DNA of 64,000 bases from Leucobacter viscericola (GTDB lineage Bacteria; Actinomycetota; Actinomycetes; Actinomycetales; Microbacteriaceae), in NCBI RefSeq assembly GCF_011299575.1, contig NZ_CP049863.1:310001-374000 (forward strand). The letters are read 5' to 3'. The translations under genes were made by a program, and so were the position numbers. The notes beneath the pieces were generated by a model, which worked only from the letters and a program-made list of their open reading frames with translations, did not search any database and had not been told where the DNA came from. Below are positions 16,737-24,965 of this stretch, piece after piece (the stretch's first letter is position 1; each line of letters begins with the position of its first letter).

Positions 16737-18278
16737 ATGGAATTCTTCACCGATCACGCATCACGGATCCAAACGATCCGTGATCTCGTCGGTGAGGTCA
16801 CCAATCCCAACGATCTCCCTTCTGCGGTTGGAGGTCTCGATAGTGCGAGCGTGATTACTCTCCTAGAGCTTGCCTCAGATCTCGGTCGCTTCGTTGAGCG
16901 ATTACAAACGGCAGCAGCCGGTGTCATCTCGCAACGATCAACGCGCGAGAAAGCACACGCTGGGCTCGCACAGTCACGTGGACACCGAAACGCTGTGGCA
17001 CTTGTTCAAAAGACTGCGGGCACCAGCCGAACCGAGGCGATGCGACAGATCCGAGTTGGTGAGTCGCTCTATCGCGATGGGAACGACTCTGGCCTTAGCG
17101 ACCATCATGTTGACGTTGACAGCGGGAACTTGGCGTCGGATGGTTTGGTGCCTTCAGATGCGTGGCGTGCTTCTCTCAGGAGATCGCTCCTGAGTGGTGA
17201 AATTACGGGTGCGCAACATGACGCGATCACCCGTGGGCTCGGCGAACCTCGATACCACGACGACGATGCTGAGAAGGCAAGGCAAGTTGAGGCTTGGTCT
17301 CTTGCGGTGAATGAACTCATCGCTGAAGCCGCAACAGCGACCGTGGAAGATCTTGCAAGGTCGGCCCGCCATCTACGAGACCTCGTTGACCCTGTTGGAG
17401 CCGAAGAGCGTTACCTCGCGAGATTCGAAGCGCGGTCGTTTCGCATGTGGACGGATCGAGAGGGACTCACACGAGCAGCCATGACGTTTGACGACATGTC
17501 TGCGGCCTGGATGCGATCAATGATTGACGCAGCCATGCGTCCTCGACGCGGAGGACCACGGTTTGTGAATCCCGCTGAAGAATCTCGCGCTGAGGCTCTG
17601 CTTGCGGATCCGCGTACAAACGATCAAATTGTGTTTGACCTGATTATCGACGTCGTAAGAGCTGGAACTCTTTCGGAAGCTGAAACGGTGTTTGGTGCAA
17701 GGCAGCCCGGTGTCCGGCTTGTGAACATCCTTCCAGTCGATGCGAACACCACTGCGGCTGCCACCATGTCCGAAACAACCGACGTCAATGCGCGTCAGGA
17801 CACCCGCGGCGGCGTTGCATACACGGAGGACGGTATCGTTGCGGTGCCAGACTGGGTAGCGAAGCAACAGACATGTGTGTCTGGCTCGGTCGTGATTGAT
17901 ACAGACCGCTTCGGAAACCCATTACAGCTGGGTCGGACAACACGACTATTCACTCCAAAGCAACGAATCGCGCTCGCTGTTCGCGATGGTGGTTGCAGAT
18001 GGACGGGGTGTGATCGTCCAGCCTCTTACTGCGAAGCGCACCACATTGACACATGGGCAAATGGTGGCAAAACAGATATTGATCGAGGAATCATGCTCTG
18101 CCGGTTTCATCACATGCAACTTCATTATGGGGGCTGGCGAATTACTCGGGAGGGGGTGAAAGACTTTGTGCTGCACGATCCTGGAGGAGGTGAATCATCG
18201 TTGCCACGACGGCTAATTTTTCGTCGACTTTGGGCGGAAGATGATCCACCGCCAAAACGATTCTTGCTCGTAGCGTAG
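16737..18278 (+). CDS. DUF222 / HNH endonuclease domain protein (13E12-type)
   Basis: The 513-residue protein has the actinobacterial DUF222 region (residues about 25-330) and a C-terminal HNH nuclease motif: the CRWTGCDRP Cys pair, CEAHHIDTWANGG with the catalytic His pair, and CRFHHMQLH. This matches the mycobacterial 13E12 repeat proteins, multicopy genes often found with mobile DNA; their targets are unknown. Codon use is less GC-biased than in neighbouring genes. It stands alone behind an AT-rich leader with repeats, consistent with a mobile or selfish gene. Confidence 0.85.
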   Translation: MEFFTDHASRIQTIRDLVGEVTNPNDLPSAVGGLDSASVITLLELASDLGRFVERLQTAAAGVISQRSTREKAHAGLAQSRGHRNAVALVQKTAGTSRTEAMRQIRVGESLYRDGNDSGLSDHHVDVDSGNLASDGLVPSDAWRASLRRSLLSGEITGAQHDAITRGLGEPRYHDDDAEKARQVEAWSLAVNELIAEAATATVEDLARSARHLRDLVDPVGAEERYLARFEARSFRMWTDREGLTRAAMTFDDMSAAWMRSMIDAAMRPRRGGPRFVNPAEESRAEALLADPRTNDQIVFDLIIDVVRAGTLSEAETVFGARQPGVRLVNILPVDANTTAAATMSETTDVNARQDTRGGVAYTEDGIVAVPDWVAKQQTCVSGSVVIDTDRFGNPLQLGRTTRLFTPKQRIALAVRDGGCRWTGCDRPASYCEAHHIDTWANGGKTDIDRGIMLCRFHHMQLHYGGWRITREGVKDFVLHDPGGGESSLPRRLIFRRLWAEDDPPPKRFLLVA

Positions 18279-18316
18279 CGCGGTCTCCTCAGGCAGATGT
18301 TCCCGAGGAAAACTGG

Positions 18317-19618
18317 CTATTCAAAGAGCGCCTGCGCGAGAAACTCGCCCTTCTTCACACCACCCGGCACAGCCCACAGGCCGGAGCCAACGTGCCGGAT
18401 GTATTCGTTCAGCAGGTCCGGCTTCAGCGACTTCTGCACCCGCACAAACGCCGCCGGGTCGCTCTGGAACGAGATGAAGAACAGCCCGCCGCCCATCTGG
18501 CCGAGTGGGTTCGAACCATCGACGAAGTTGTAGCCCCGGCGCAAGATCCGCGTTCCCTCGTTGTTATCGGGGTGCGCGAGCCGCACGTGGGCCGCCACGT
18601 CGATCGCCGGGTCGCCGGACTGCTGCTGCGCGGAGAAATCCGGCTGATCAAACTCGGCGCCGCCCGAGAGTGGGGCCCCGCTGCGCTTGGTGCGCCCAAA
18701 CACACGTTCCTGCTCCCTGAGCGAGCTACGATCCCAAGATTCAAGCGTCATTAAGATCTTGCGCGCAACGAGATAGCTGCCGCCACGCAGCCACTCGGGC
18801 GCGTTATCCCCCACCCAAACATGTTGAGAAAGTGCCTTGGTCTCCTCCGACATTATGTTCATCGTGCCGTCTTTGAAGCCGAACAAGTTGCGGGGTGTGT
18901 CTTGCGAGCGCGAAGTTGACGAGGTGCGCCCGAATCCGAGCTGACTCCACACGAGATGAGCTCGGCCGATGGCGATGCGACTCAGGTTACGGATCGCGTG
19001 CACGGCAATCTGAGGATCGTCAGCACACGCCTGCACACACAGGTCTCCCCCGCTCTGGGTTCCCTCGAGCAGGTCGAACGCGAAGTTTGGCAGTGGCTCA
19101 AACTGCTTCGGTAACTGGTGTTTGATGCCGAATGGATCGGTCGTGCCATCTTCGCCAACAAAAAGGGCATGACCGAGACCAAACGTGAGGGTGAGATGGC
19201 CGGCATGGAGGCCCTCCGCCTCGCCGGTATCGTCGGGCGGCAGGTAGGAGTTATCGGGTTCGAGACCCGAGCCAAGTTCTTCGCCGCGCGTGAGCTTCGC
19301 GGCGGCGGCGGTCCAGTCTTTGAATAGCGCGATGAGGTCATCCCTGGTCGCGCCCTCAACCATTCGAAACGATGCGAAGTGCAGCCGATCCTGCGCGGGC
19401 GTCGTGATCCCGGCCTGGTGGGCACCGTAGAAGGTAACGATTCCATCGTCGGAGTCGGCAGCAGCATCGTCTGCCGCCGCACCCTTTGCGAGCACCGACG
19501 CGATCCCAGCACCGCCCACGCCGCCAATGGCGAGGCCAGCCACGCCGGCGCCAACCAGCCCTAGTAAGCCGCGCCGCGTTGGAGCATCGGGTGGCACACT
19601 TGATTCTTTCTCGGGCAT
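18317..19618 (-). CDS. efeB: EfeB, Tat-exported DyP-type haem peroxidase
   Basis: EfeB is the periplasmic/extracellular deferrochelatase-peroxidase of the EfeUOB iron uptake system. The 433-residue protein starts with a twin-arginine signal (RRGLLGLVGAGVAGLA) and has the DyP hallmark GFKDGT and the proximal haem region VRLAHPDNN. Length is typical. It is the last gene of efeUOB, 7 bp after efeO, under the iron box at 21769. It converges on the HNH gene with 38 bp between. Confidence 0.93.
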   Translation of the reverse strand: MPEKESSVPPDAPTRRGLLGLVGAGVAGLAIGGVGGAGIASVLAKGAAADDAAADSDDGIVTFYGAHQAGITTPAQDRLHFASFRMVEGATRDDLIALFKDWTAAAAKLTRGEELGSGLEPDNSYLPPDDTGEAEGLHAGHLTLTFGLGHALFVGEDGTTDPFGIKHQLPKQFEPLPNFAFDLLEGTQSGGDLCVQACADDPQIAVHAIRNLSRIAIGRAHLVWSQLGFGRTSSTSRSQDTPRNLFGFKDGTMNIMSEETKALSQHVWVGDNAPEWLRGGSYLVARKILMTLESWDRSSLREQERVFGRTKRSGAPLSGGAEFDQPDFSAQQQSGDPAIDVAAHVRLAHPDNNEGTRILRRGYNFVDGSNPLGQMGGGLFFISFQSDPAAFVRVQKSLKPDLLNEYIRHVGSGLWAVPGGVKKGEFLAQALFE

Positions 19619-19625
19619 GGGGTGC

Positions 19626-20831
19626 CTACTGCTGAACGACGGCCGCGGTCAACCGCGACATTGGCTCACTGAGGGCGTTGAGCTTGGCAGCGAGTTCGCT
19701 CCGCTGCGCAGCGTCAACGGTGTCGTAGGATACGAATCCGGCCTTGTAAGAACCGTAGGTATCGAGCAGTTTGAACATGTCAGCGAATCGCTTGTCGAGG
19801 TCTTCCGTGAGCTTCTTCTCACCGTTTGCCTCGGCCACCCCGCGGACGGTGTCAAAGGCGACCTGAGCACCCTCCACGTTTGCGTAGAAGTCGTAGAGAT
19901 CGGTGTGCGCAAACTCGTTTTCTTCGCCGGGCAGTTTGCCGTCGGGAGCCGACACCTCGTCGAGCAGGCCCTTGGCGCCCTCGGTAATATCGGCGAGCGT
20001 GAGCGTGAACTTCGGGTCGGCAACCTTTTCTTTGAGCGAGGTCACATTGTCGACCAATTCCTGCCCCAACTTGGCACGTTCGTCTGGGGTGAGCGCGACG
20101 AGGTCATCCTTCGGGTAGTGGTCTTTCTCAGGCGTTGAGTAGTTCTTGACCGCGGCGTCGAGCCAGAGGTCCTGCTCTATGCGGTGGAAGCCCGTGAAGG
20201 GAATCCCCTCTTCGATGGCACCGGGTTTGCGGTAGTCAATTTTAGGATCAAGGTCGCCAAACTGCTCGGCCGTGGGCTCAATGCGCTCGTAACTGACGCG
20301 GGCAAGCGGAAAGAGCTGTTTTGCCTTTTGATCGTCGCCCGAGACATGCGCGTCAACAAACTCCTGCACCTGAGGCACGAGCTCTTCCGTTTGCGACTTC
20401 ACGTAGCCGATGTATTGCGCGACCACTGCCGATTCTTCCGGGCTGGACTCGATGGCCTTGCCAGATACGGCGAATGGCGCCTGACCGACGCCCTCACCGA
20501 TCATGCCGGGTTTGCAGCTCGTGTAGTAATCCCCGGGGCCAACCTGAACGGTGAGGTCTCGGCTCGCACCGGGCGCAATGTTCTCCACTTCACCCACGAT
20601 GGTGAGTTTGTTCGAGCCGAGCACATAAAACTCATTGACCTTAGTGCCTTCGTTTTTAACCGAGAACACCAGCGTTCCGCTCGCCGCGGAGGGGGTTTCC
20701 ACGGCGCAGTCCGTGTCGTTCGCTGTAACGGCAATCGCCTGCGTGTCTGCCGCTGCATTGGGCACACAGCCTGTCAGAGCGAGTGAAGCGGTCGCTAGTG
20801 TGGCAATCAGGATCACTGGGGACTTGGTCAA
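19626..20831 (-). CDS. efeO: EfeO, iron-binding lipoprotein of EfeUOB
   Basis: The 401-residue protein has a lipoprotein signal with lipobox LTGC (Cys near residue 22), an N-terminal cupredoxin-like domain and a C-terminal peptidase M75 (imelysin-like) domain containing GFHRIEQDLW, the usual HxxE-type metal-binding helix. In known systems EfeO hands ferric or ferrous iron to the EfeU permease. It starts 9 bp after efeU and ends 7 bp before efeB, so the three are one operon. Confidence 0.94.
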   Translation of the reverse strand: MTKSPVILIATLATASLALTGCVPNAAADTQAIAVTANDTDCAVETPSAASGTLVFSVKNEGTKVNEFYVLGSNKLTIVGEVENIAPGASRDLTVQVGPGDYYTSCKPGMIGEGVGQAPFAVSGKAIESSPEESAVVAQYIGYVKSQTEELVPQVQEFVDAHVSGDDQKAKQLFPLARVSYERIEPTAEQFGDLDPKIDYRKPGAIEEGIPFTGFHRIEQDLWLDAAVKNYSTPEKDHYPKDDLVALTPDERAKLGQELVDNVTSLKEKVADPKFTLTLADITEGAKGLLDEVSAPDGKLPGEENEFAHTDLYDFYANVEGAQVAFDTVRGVAEANGEKKLTEDLDKRFADMFKLLDTYGSYKAGFVSYDTVDAAQRSELAAKLNALSEPMSRLTAAVVQQ

Positions 20832-20840
20832 TGGAGTTCC

Positions 20841-21737
20841 TTAGGTGAGTTGGAGCTGAGGTTTTTTGACGCGCGCCTGAGACGCAAACGAGCGGCGAAG
20901 GAAGATCGTGAGAACGGGCACGAGGTAAAGGATCCAGACCAGCACCTCGAGTTTGGTCATGTCTGGTGAGAATCCAAGGGTTCCCTTGAGCAGTGTCGCG
21001 AGAATGCCGTCCGGAGGAATCAGGTGTGAAAGCTGGAAGGCCCAGGCAGCGTCGCCGAACCAAGCGGCAGCAAACCCGCTCACCTCAGCGGGAGGCGGCA
21101 CGAAGGGACCGGGAAGAAACGCGGCCTCTTGGAGATCGTGAATGCCGTAGGCGAGCACGCCCGCTGCAAACACAATCAGGAGCACTCCCGTCCAGCGGAA
21201 GAAGAGTGTGAGGTTGATCTTGAGCATGCCGCGGTAGAGCAGCCACCCGATCAGTACCGCAATGAGGATCCCGGACACGGCGGTGAGAAAACCGGCGAGC
21301 GGGGAAATCTGACTCGCTCGGGTGGTTGCCCAAATAAACAGTGCCGTTTCGAGGCCCTCGCGTCCCACCGACACGAAGGCGATCGCGGCGACACCCCAGC
21401 CGTTCCCGGCGAGAGCGCGATCGACCTGTCCGCGCAGCTCTCCACTAAGGCCACCGGCGGCGCGCAGCATCCAGAACACCATCCAGGTCACCATCACCAC
21501 GGCGGCGATTGAGAGGAGTCCACCGATGGCCTCCTGCGCTTGGAACGACAGCCCGTACGCGCCGTAGGTGAGAACCGCACCGAGAATGAGCGACAGGCCA
21601 ACGGCACTTGCAACACCGAGCCAGATCTTCTTCGCAGCGTCGGGCCGCCCGATGCGATGGACGTACGCGAGCAACACTCCGATGACCAGTGCGGCTTCAA
21701 GCCCCTCTCGAAGGCCGATCATGAGCGTTCCTAGCAA
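20841..21737 (-). CDS. efeU: EfeU, FTR1-family iron permease
   Basis: This 298-residue membrane protein has about seven TM segments and two REGLE motifs ([11 protein letters not shown] near the N-terminus and [10 protein letters not shown] in the middle), which coordinate iron in FTR1 permeases. I take the TTG at 21737 because it gives the family-typical N-terminus [14 protein letters not shown] and lies downstream of AGGAGG; the ATG at 21722 is an alternative. It is first in the efeUOB operon and directly follows an IdeR/DtxR-type box. Confidence 0.92.
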   Translation of the reverse strand: MLGTLMIGLREGLEAALVIGVLLAYVHRIGRPDAAKKIWLGVASAVGLSLILGAVLTYGAYGLSFQAQEAIGGLLSIAAVVMVTWMVFWMLRAAGGLSGELRGQVDRALAGNGWGVAAIAFVSVGREGLETALFIWATTRASQISPLAGFLTAVSGILIAVLIGWLLYRGMLKINLTLFFRWTGVLLIVFAAGVLAYGIHDLQEAAFLPGPFVPPPAEVSGFAAAWFGDAAWAFQLSHLIPPDGILATLLKGTLGFSPDMTKLEVLVWILYLVPVLTIFLRRSFASQARVKKPQLQLT

Positions 21738-21768
21738 CGTAATCCGGCCTCCTGGTCATTCGTGTGAT

Positions 21769-21787
21769 CAAGGTAAGGCTACCCTAA
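21769..21787 (-). promoter_or_regulatory. IdeR/DtxR-type iron box upstream of efeU
   Basis: CAAGGTAAGGCTACCCTAA matches the known IdeR/DtxR consensus TTAGGTTAGGCTAACCTAA at 15 of 19 positions. It lies 32 bp upstream of the efeU start and predicts iron-dependent repression of efeUOB. Confidence 0.75.
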
Positions 21788-21793
21788 TTATCG

Positions 21794-21809
21794 AAGCTAA
21801 GCATAGCTT
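21794..21809 (-). promoter_or_regulatory. Second palindrome next to the iron box
   Basis: AAGCTA and TAGCTT form an inverted repeat with a 4-bp spacer (AGCA), 7 bp beyond the iron box. It resembles a degenerate DtxR-type site and could be a secondary binding site. Confidence 0.35.
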
Positions 21810-21827
21810 TCAGAACCAGAAATAACC

Positions 21828-21875
21828 AAAACGGCCCGGTTGCGAATCCAACTGGATCCGCAACCGGGCCGTTTT
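21828..21875 (-). terminator. Rho-independent terminator of dps
   Basis: The 17-bp arms AAAACGGCCCGGTTGCG and CGCAACCGGGCCGTTTT flank a 14-nt loop. Read on the minus strand, the stem follows the dps stop and ends in TTTTGGTTATTT. It separates dps from efeUOB. Confidence 0.9.
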
Positions 21876-21887
21876 GAACGCGAGAAT

Positions 21888-22376
21888 TTAGCCCGCGTAG
21901 TGGGAGAACATGAACCAGCGATCCTTATCGAGCTGCTGGGCAATCGCGATAACGATGTCCTGGCTTACGGGGTCGAGGTCATCGAGTCCCTTGACCGCCT
22001 TGTAAACCGTCTCAAGCACTGCATCGAGCTGCGCCACAATCTCGCGCACTGTCACATCTGACTGCTGGAAGCCATCGGTGAGTGTCGGAGTGGTGGTGCG
22101 AGCTGCGACCGTCGAGATGCGGGCGTCGACGGGAAGACCCAGCGCCACGATCCGCTCCGCAACGGTGTCGGACGCGTCCTGAGCGTGTGCCACGATCTCG
22201 TCGAGGAACTCGTGCACACCCATAAAGTTTTCGCCGCGAACGTGCCAGTGGGCCTGCTTGCCGTTCACCGCGAGGGCGACGAGGTCGTGCACGACGGGGC
22301 TCAGAAACTGTGCGACTCCGCTCGGGCGACCGAGATCGCCTTGCGCGGCTGGGACTTGAATCTGCTTGGTAGCCAT
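21888..22376 (-). CDS. dps: Dps-family ferritin-like DNA-protection protein
   Basis: Dps dodecamers oxidise and store iron and shield DNA under starvation or peroxide stress. The 162-residue sequence has the ferroxidase helix NGKQAHWHVRGENF followed by HEFLDEIVAHAQDASD, matching the shared-subunit ferroxidase site of Dps. Length is typical. It is divergent from the FGE gene; an IdeR-like sequence lies about 80 bp upstream, compatible with iron control. A strong terminator follows. Confidence 0.92.
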   Translation of the reverse strand: MATKQIQVPAAQGDLGRPSGVAQFLSPVVHDLVALAVNGKQAHWHVRGENFMGVHEFLDEIVAHAQDASDTVAERIVALGLPVDARISTVAARTTTPTLTDGFQQSDVTVREIVAQLDAVLETVYKAVKGLDDLDPVSQDIVIAIAQQLDKDRWFMFSHYAG

Positions 22377-22453
22377 AGAGAATTCCCCTTCTTCGGTCGA
22401 GTCTTCGAACTACCTCAACGGTACGCGTACTTTCTGGGACGGCGCAAGCAAGG

Positions 22454-22472
22454 CGAGGCTAGGCTAAGCACC
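22454..22472. promoter_or_regulatory. Degenerate IdeR-like site between dps and the FGE gene
   Basis: CGAGGCTAGGCTAAGCACC matches the IdeR consensus at about 12 of 19 positions, with a good core (CTAGGCTAA). It is about 80 bp upstream of dps and directly abuts the FGE start codon. Confidence 0.35.
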
Positions 22473-23354
22473 ATGACAGAAATGGTGCGCATTCCGGCCG
22501 GAAGTTTCGTGATGGGGTCGACCGAGTTTTATCCCGAGGAAGGCCCGGTTCACGAGCGCACCGTCGAGACGTTTGACCTCGACCAGCACCCCGTCACCAA
22601 TGAGGAGTTTGCCGAGTTCGTCGCCGCGACCGGTTACGTCACCGTGGCCGAGCGGCCGCTCGATCCTGAACTCTTCCCGGAGTTGCCCGAGCACGAACTC
22701 TCACCCGGCGCACTGCTGTTCACTCCAACGAGCGGACCCGTGCGACTTGACGACTGGCGGCAGTGGTGGCGGTGGGTACCTGGAGCCAACTGGAAGCAGC
22801 CCGCGGGGCCTCGGTCACACGTGCGGGATCGCCCAACCCACCCCGTTATTCACGTGTCTTACGAGGATGCCAACGCGTACGCAGCCTGGGCCGGCAAACG
22901 TTTGCCCACCGAGGTGGAGTGGGAGTTCGCAGCGACGCACCCTGACGGCCCGGCCACCTACGCGTGGGGCAACGAGTTGCACCCGAACGGTGAACTCATG
23001 GCGAACAACTGGCAGGGCCGCTTCCCCTACCTCAACACGGGAGCGAAAGGCTGGGCTGGCACCTCCCCCGTCGGCAGCTTCCCGGCGAACCATCACGGCC
23101 TCGTCGACATGATCGGCAATGTATGGGAGTGGACGAGCACTGAGTTTGCGGAGCGGCACGCAACGCCCTCGTCGTGCCAGTGTGGCCCGTCACCTTCGGC
23201 TTCCGCAGACGGCCAGCTTCGTCGCGCGCTCAAGGGTGGCTCCCACCTCTGCGCCCCCGAGTACTGCCTGCGGTACCGCCCGGCAGCGCGCTCCCCGCAG
23301 TCAGAGGACACGGCAACGAGTCACATCGGATTCCGGTGCGCTCGCGACGTGTGA
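22473..23354 (+). CDS. Formylglycine-generating enzyme (sulfatase maturase)
   Basis: The 293-residue protein is FGE/SUMF1-type. It starts MVRIPAGSFVMGS, has GNVWEW, and ends with KGGSHLC260APEYC265LRYR. The two cysteines in this spacing are the copper-binding catalytic pair of aerobic FGE, which distinguishes it from EgtB or PvdO relatives. FGE oxidises the Cys of CxPxR in type I sulfatases to formylglycine. The sulfatase gene at 24966-27290 carries such a motif, so the pair fit together. It converges with the SulP gene with one base between stops. Confidence 0.9.
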   Translation: MTEMVRIPAGSFVMGSTEFYPEEGPVHERTVETFDLDQHPVTNEEFAEFVAATGYVTVAERPLDPELFPELPEHELSPGALLFTPTSGPVRLDDWRQWWRWVPGANWKQPAGPRSHVRDRPTHPVIHVSYEDANAYAAWAGKRLPTEVEWEFAATHPDGPATYAWGNELHPNGELMANNWQGRFPYLNTGAKGWAGTSPVGSFPANHHGLVDMIGNVWEWTSTEFAERHATPSSCQCGPSPSASADGQLRRALKGGSHLCAPEYCLRYRPAARSPQSEDTATSHIGFRCARDV

Positions 23355-23355
23355 G

Positions 23356-24963
23356 CTAGCGTACCGACCGACCCTCAGCTTCAACACGCTGCCACCACGA
23401 GGTCTTCGCGGCGAGCGTCAAAGCCCCCTGCGGCAGATTGACAAACCACACGGTGTAACCGTCGGCGCTGAGGTCACTGTCGAGGTCGCGCAAACCGTCG
23501 AGCACGGTCACGGAGATGACGTTCTGCGCTGAGAGGTCCACCACGATGGCGGTGCCGGGATCGGCCGTGTGAGCCGCCGCCGTAACCGCCTGGGCGGTCG
23601 ACAGCAGGTTGGCCGTATAGAGCGGGGTGAGCACCTGAATTTCGAGGAGGCCCGCAGAGATCGGTGCCACTCGGATTCGAGGTTTGTTCAGTTCATGAAG
23701 CACCAGACCGAGCGTGAGCACAACTCCGGCAGCCACTGCGGGCAACAGGCCCACGCTCAGCCCGACCAACGCGGTTACGACCGCGATCCAAAACTCGACC
23801 TTGCTCAGTCGAAACAGACGCATCATCCCACGCACATCGATGAGCCCAACGACCGCCACGAACACCATCGAAGCGAGGGTGGCCTGCGGTAATAGGCTCA
23901 AGACGGGAGCGAGGAACAGCAGCACCAGCACCGCGAGTGCGGCCGTCACGAGTGCGGCAGCCTGACTGCGAGCACCCGCGCGCTGGTTCACCGCGCTCTG
24001 CGAGAATCCACCGGCGGAGGGCAAGCACTGAAAGAACGCACCCACAATGTTGGTGGCACTCGAGGCCAGTAGCTCTTGGTTGCTGTCGATGGGAGGATCG
24101 CGGTGCGCCTTCATGGCCCGGGCCACTGAGGCGGTTTCAAGAAACGCCATCACCGCAATAGCGAGGGCGCCGGGCATGAGTGCACCCACGTTTTCGAAAG
24201 ACGGCAGCGTGGGTAGCGGCAGTCCGGTCGACACGGGCGCGATCACGGCGATGCCCGAAACAACCGGCGGCACGAGCGCCGTCAGTAGAATCCCCGCAAA
24301 CACCACAACGAGCTGCGCAGGAATCCGTGAAAAAATCCGCGGCAGCAACACCAACACGGCCACCGTGCCAGCAGAAAACGCGAGCGTCGCAATGCTCAGT
24401 GCCGGGACCGCCTCGAGGGTCGCGTTCAGCGTTTTAATGAAGCCGTGCCCGCTCAACTCAACATCGACACCCAGCATCTTCGGCACCTGGCCGAGCGCGA
24501 CAGTTGCCCCGAGTCCCACTTTCATGCCGACCAGTGTCGCCTGGCTGATGTTTTCCACCAGCGAGCCAATGTTGCACAGCCGAGCCACCGCGAGAATGAG
24601 CCCGACAAGCAGGGTGAGCGTGAACACGGCCTGTTCTGCGGCCCCTGGATCAGTAGTGTTCGCCGATCCTGCGGCCACCCCGGCGGTGACGATGGTGGTT
24701 GCGGTCAGCGTCGCAATCGTGGAGGTCGTCGAGACGCTCATGGCCTTGGAACCACCGAGGAACGCGTAGACGATCATCGGCAGAATGCAGGTGTAGACCC
24801 CAAGCTCGACCGGAAGGTTCGCGATGGTGGCGTAGGCCATCGCCTGCGGGATGACCACGGCACCCGCCGATAACCCCGCAATGATGTCGCCGCCGATCCA
24901 CGAGGCCTTGTAACCTCGCAGAGTCGGCGCAAACCACGGGGCGCGACGGGTGACGGTAGCCAT
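23356..24963 (-). CDS. SulP-family anion (sulfate) transporter with STAS domain (1)
   Basis: The 535-residue protein has the SulP core of 10-14 TM helices (VVIPQAMAYATIANLP near the N-terminus) and a C-terminal cytoplasmic STAS domain from about residue 430 (VVDLSAQNVISVTVLDGLR). SulP proteins carry sulfate, bicarbonate or other anions with H+ or Na+. It begins 2 bp after the sulfatase stop, so it should be translated from the sulfatase mRNA; transport of sulfate released from, or competing with, sulfate esters is the obvious guess. Confidence 0.88.
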   Translation of the reverse strand: MATVTRRAPWFAPTLRGYKASWIGGDIIAGLSAGAVVIPQAMAYATIANLPVELGVYTCILPMIVYAFLGGSKAMSVSTTSTIATLTATTIVTAGVAAGSANTTDPGAAEQAVFTLTLLVGLILAVARLCNIGSLVENISQATLVGMKVGLGATVALGQVPKMLGVDVELSGHGFIKTLNATLEAVPALSIATLAFSAGTVAVLVLLPRIFSRIPAQLVVVFAGILLTALVPPVVSGIAVIAPVSTGLPLPTLPSFENVGALMPGALAIAVMAFLETASVARAMKAHRDPPIDSNQELLASSATNIVGAFFQCLPSAGGFSQSAVNQRAGARSQAAALVTAALAVLVLLFLAPVLSLLPQATLASMVFVAVVGLIDVRGMMRLFRLSKVEFWIAVVTALVGLSVGLLPAVAAGVVLTLGLVLHELNKPRIRVAPISAGLLEIQVLTPLYTANLLSTAQAVTAAAHTADPGTAIVVDLSAQNVISVTVLDGLRDLDSDLSADGYTVWFVNLPQGALTLAAKTSWWQRVEAEGRSVR

Positions 24964-24965
24964 GA

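Noticed and set aside
22473..23354. EgtB (ergothioneine synthase) as identity of the SUMF1-type protein
   Set aside because: EgtB lacks the Cys pair; here both FGE cysteines are present at C260 and C265, and a CxPxR sulfatase is near.
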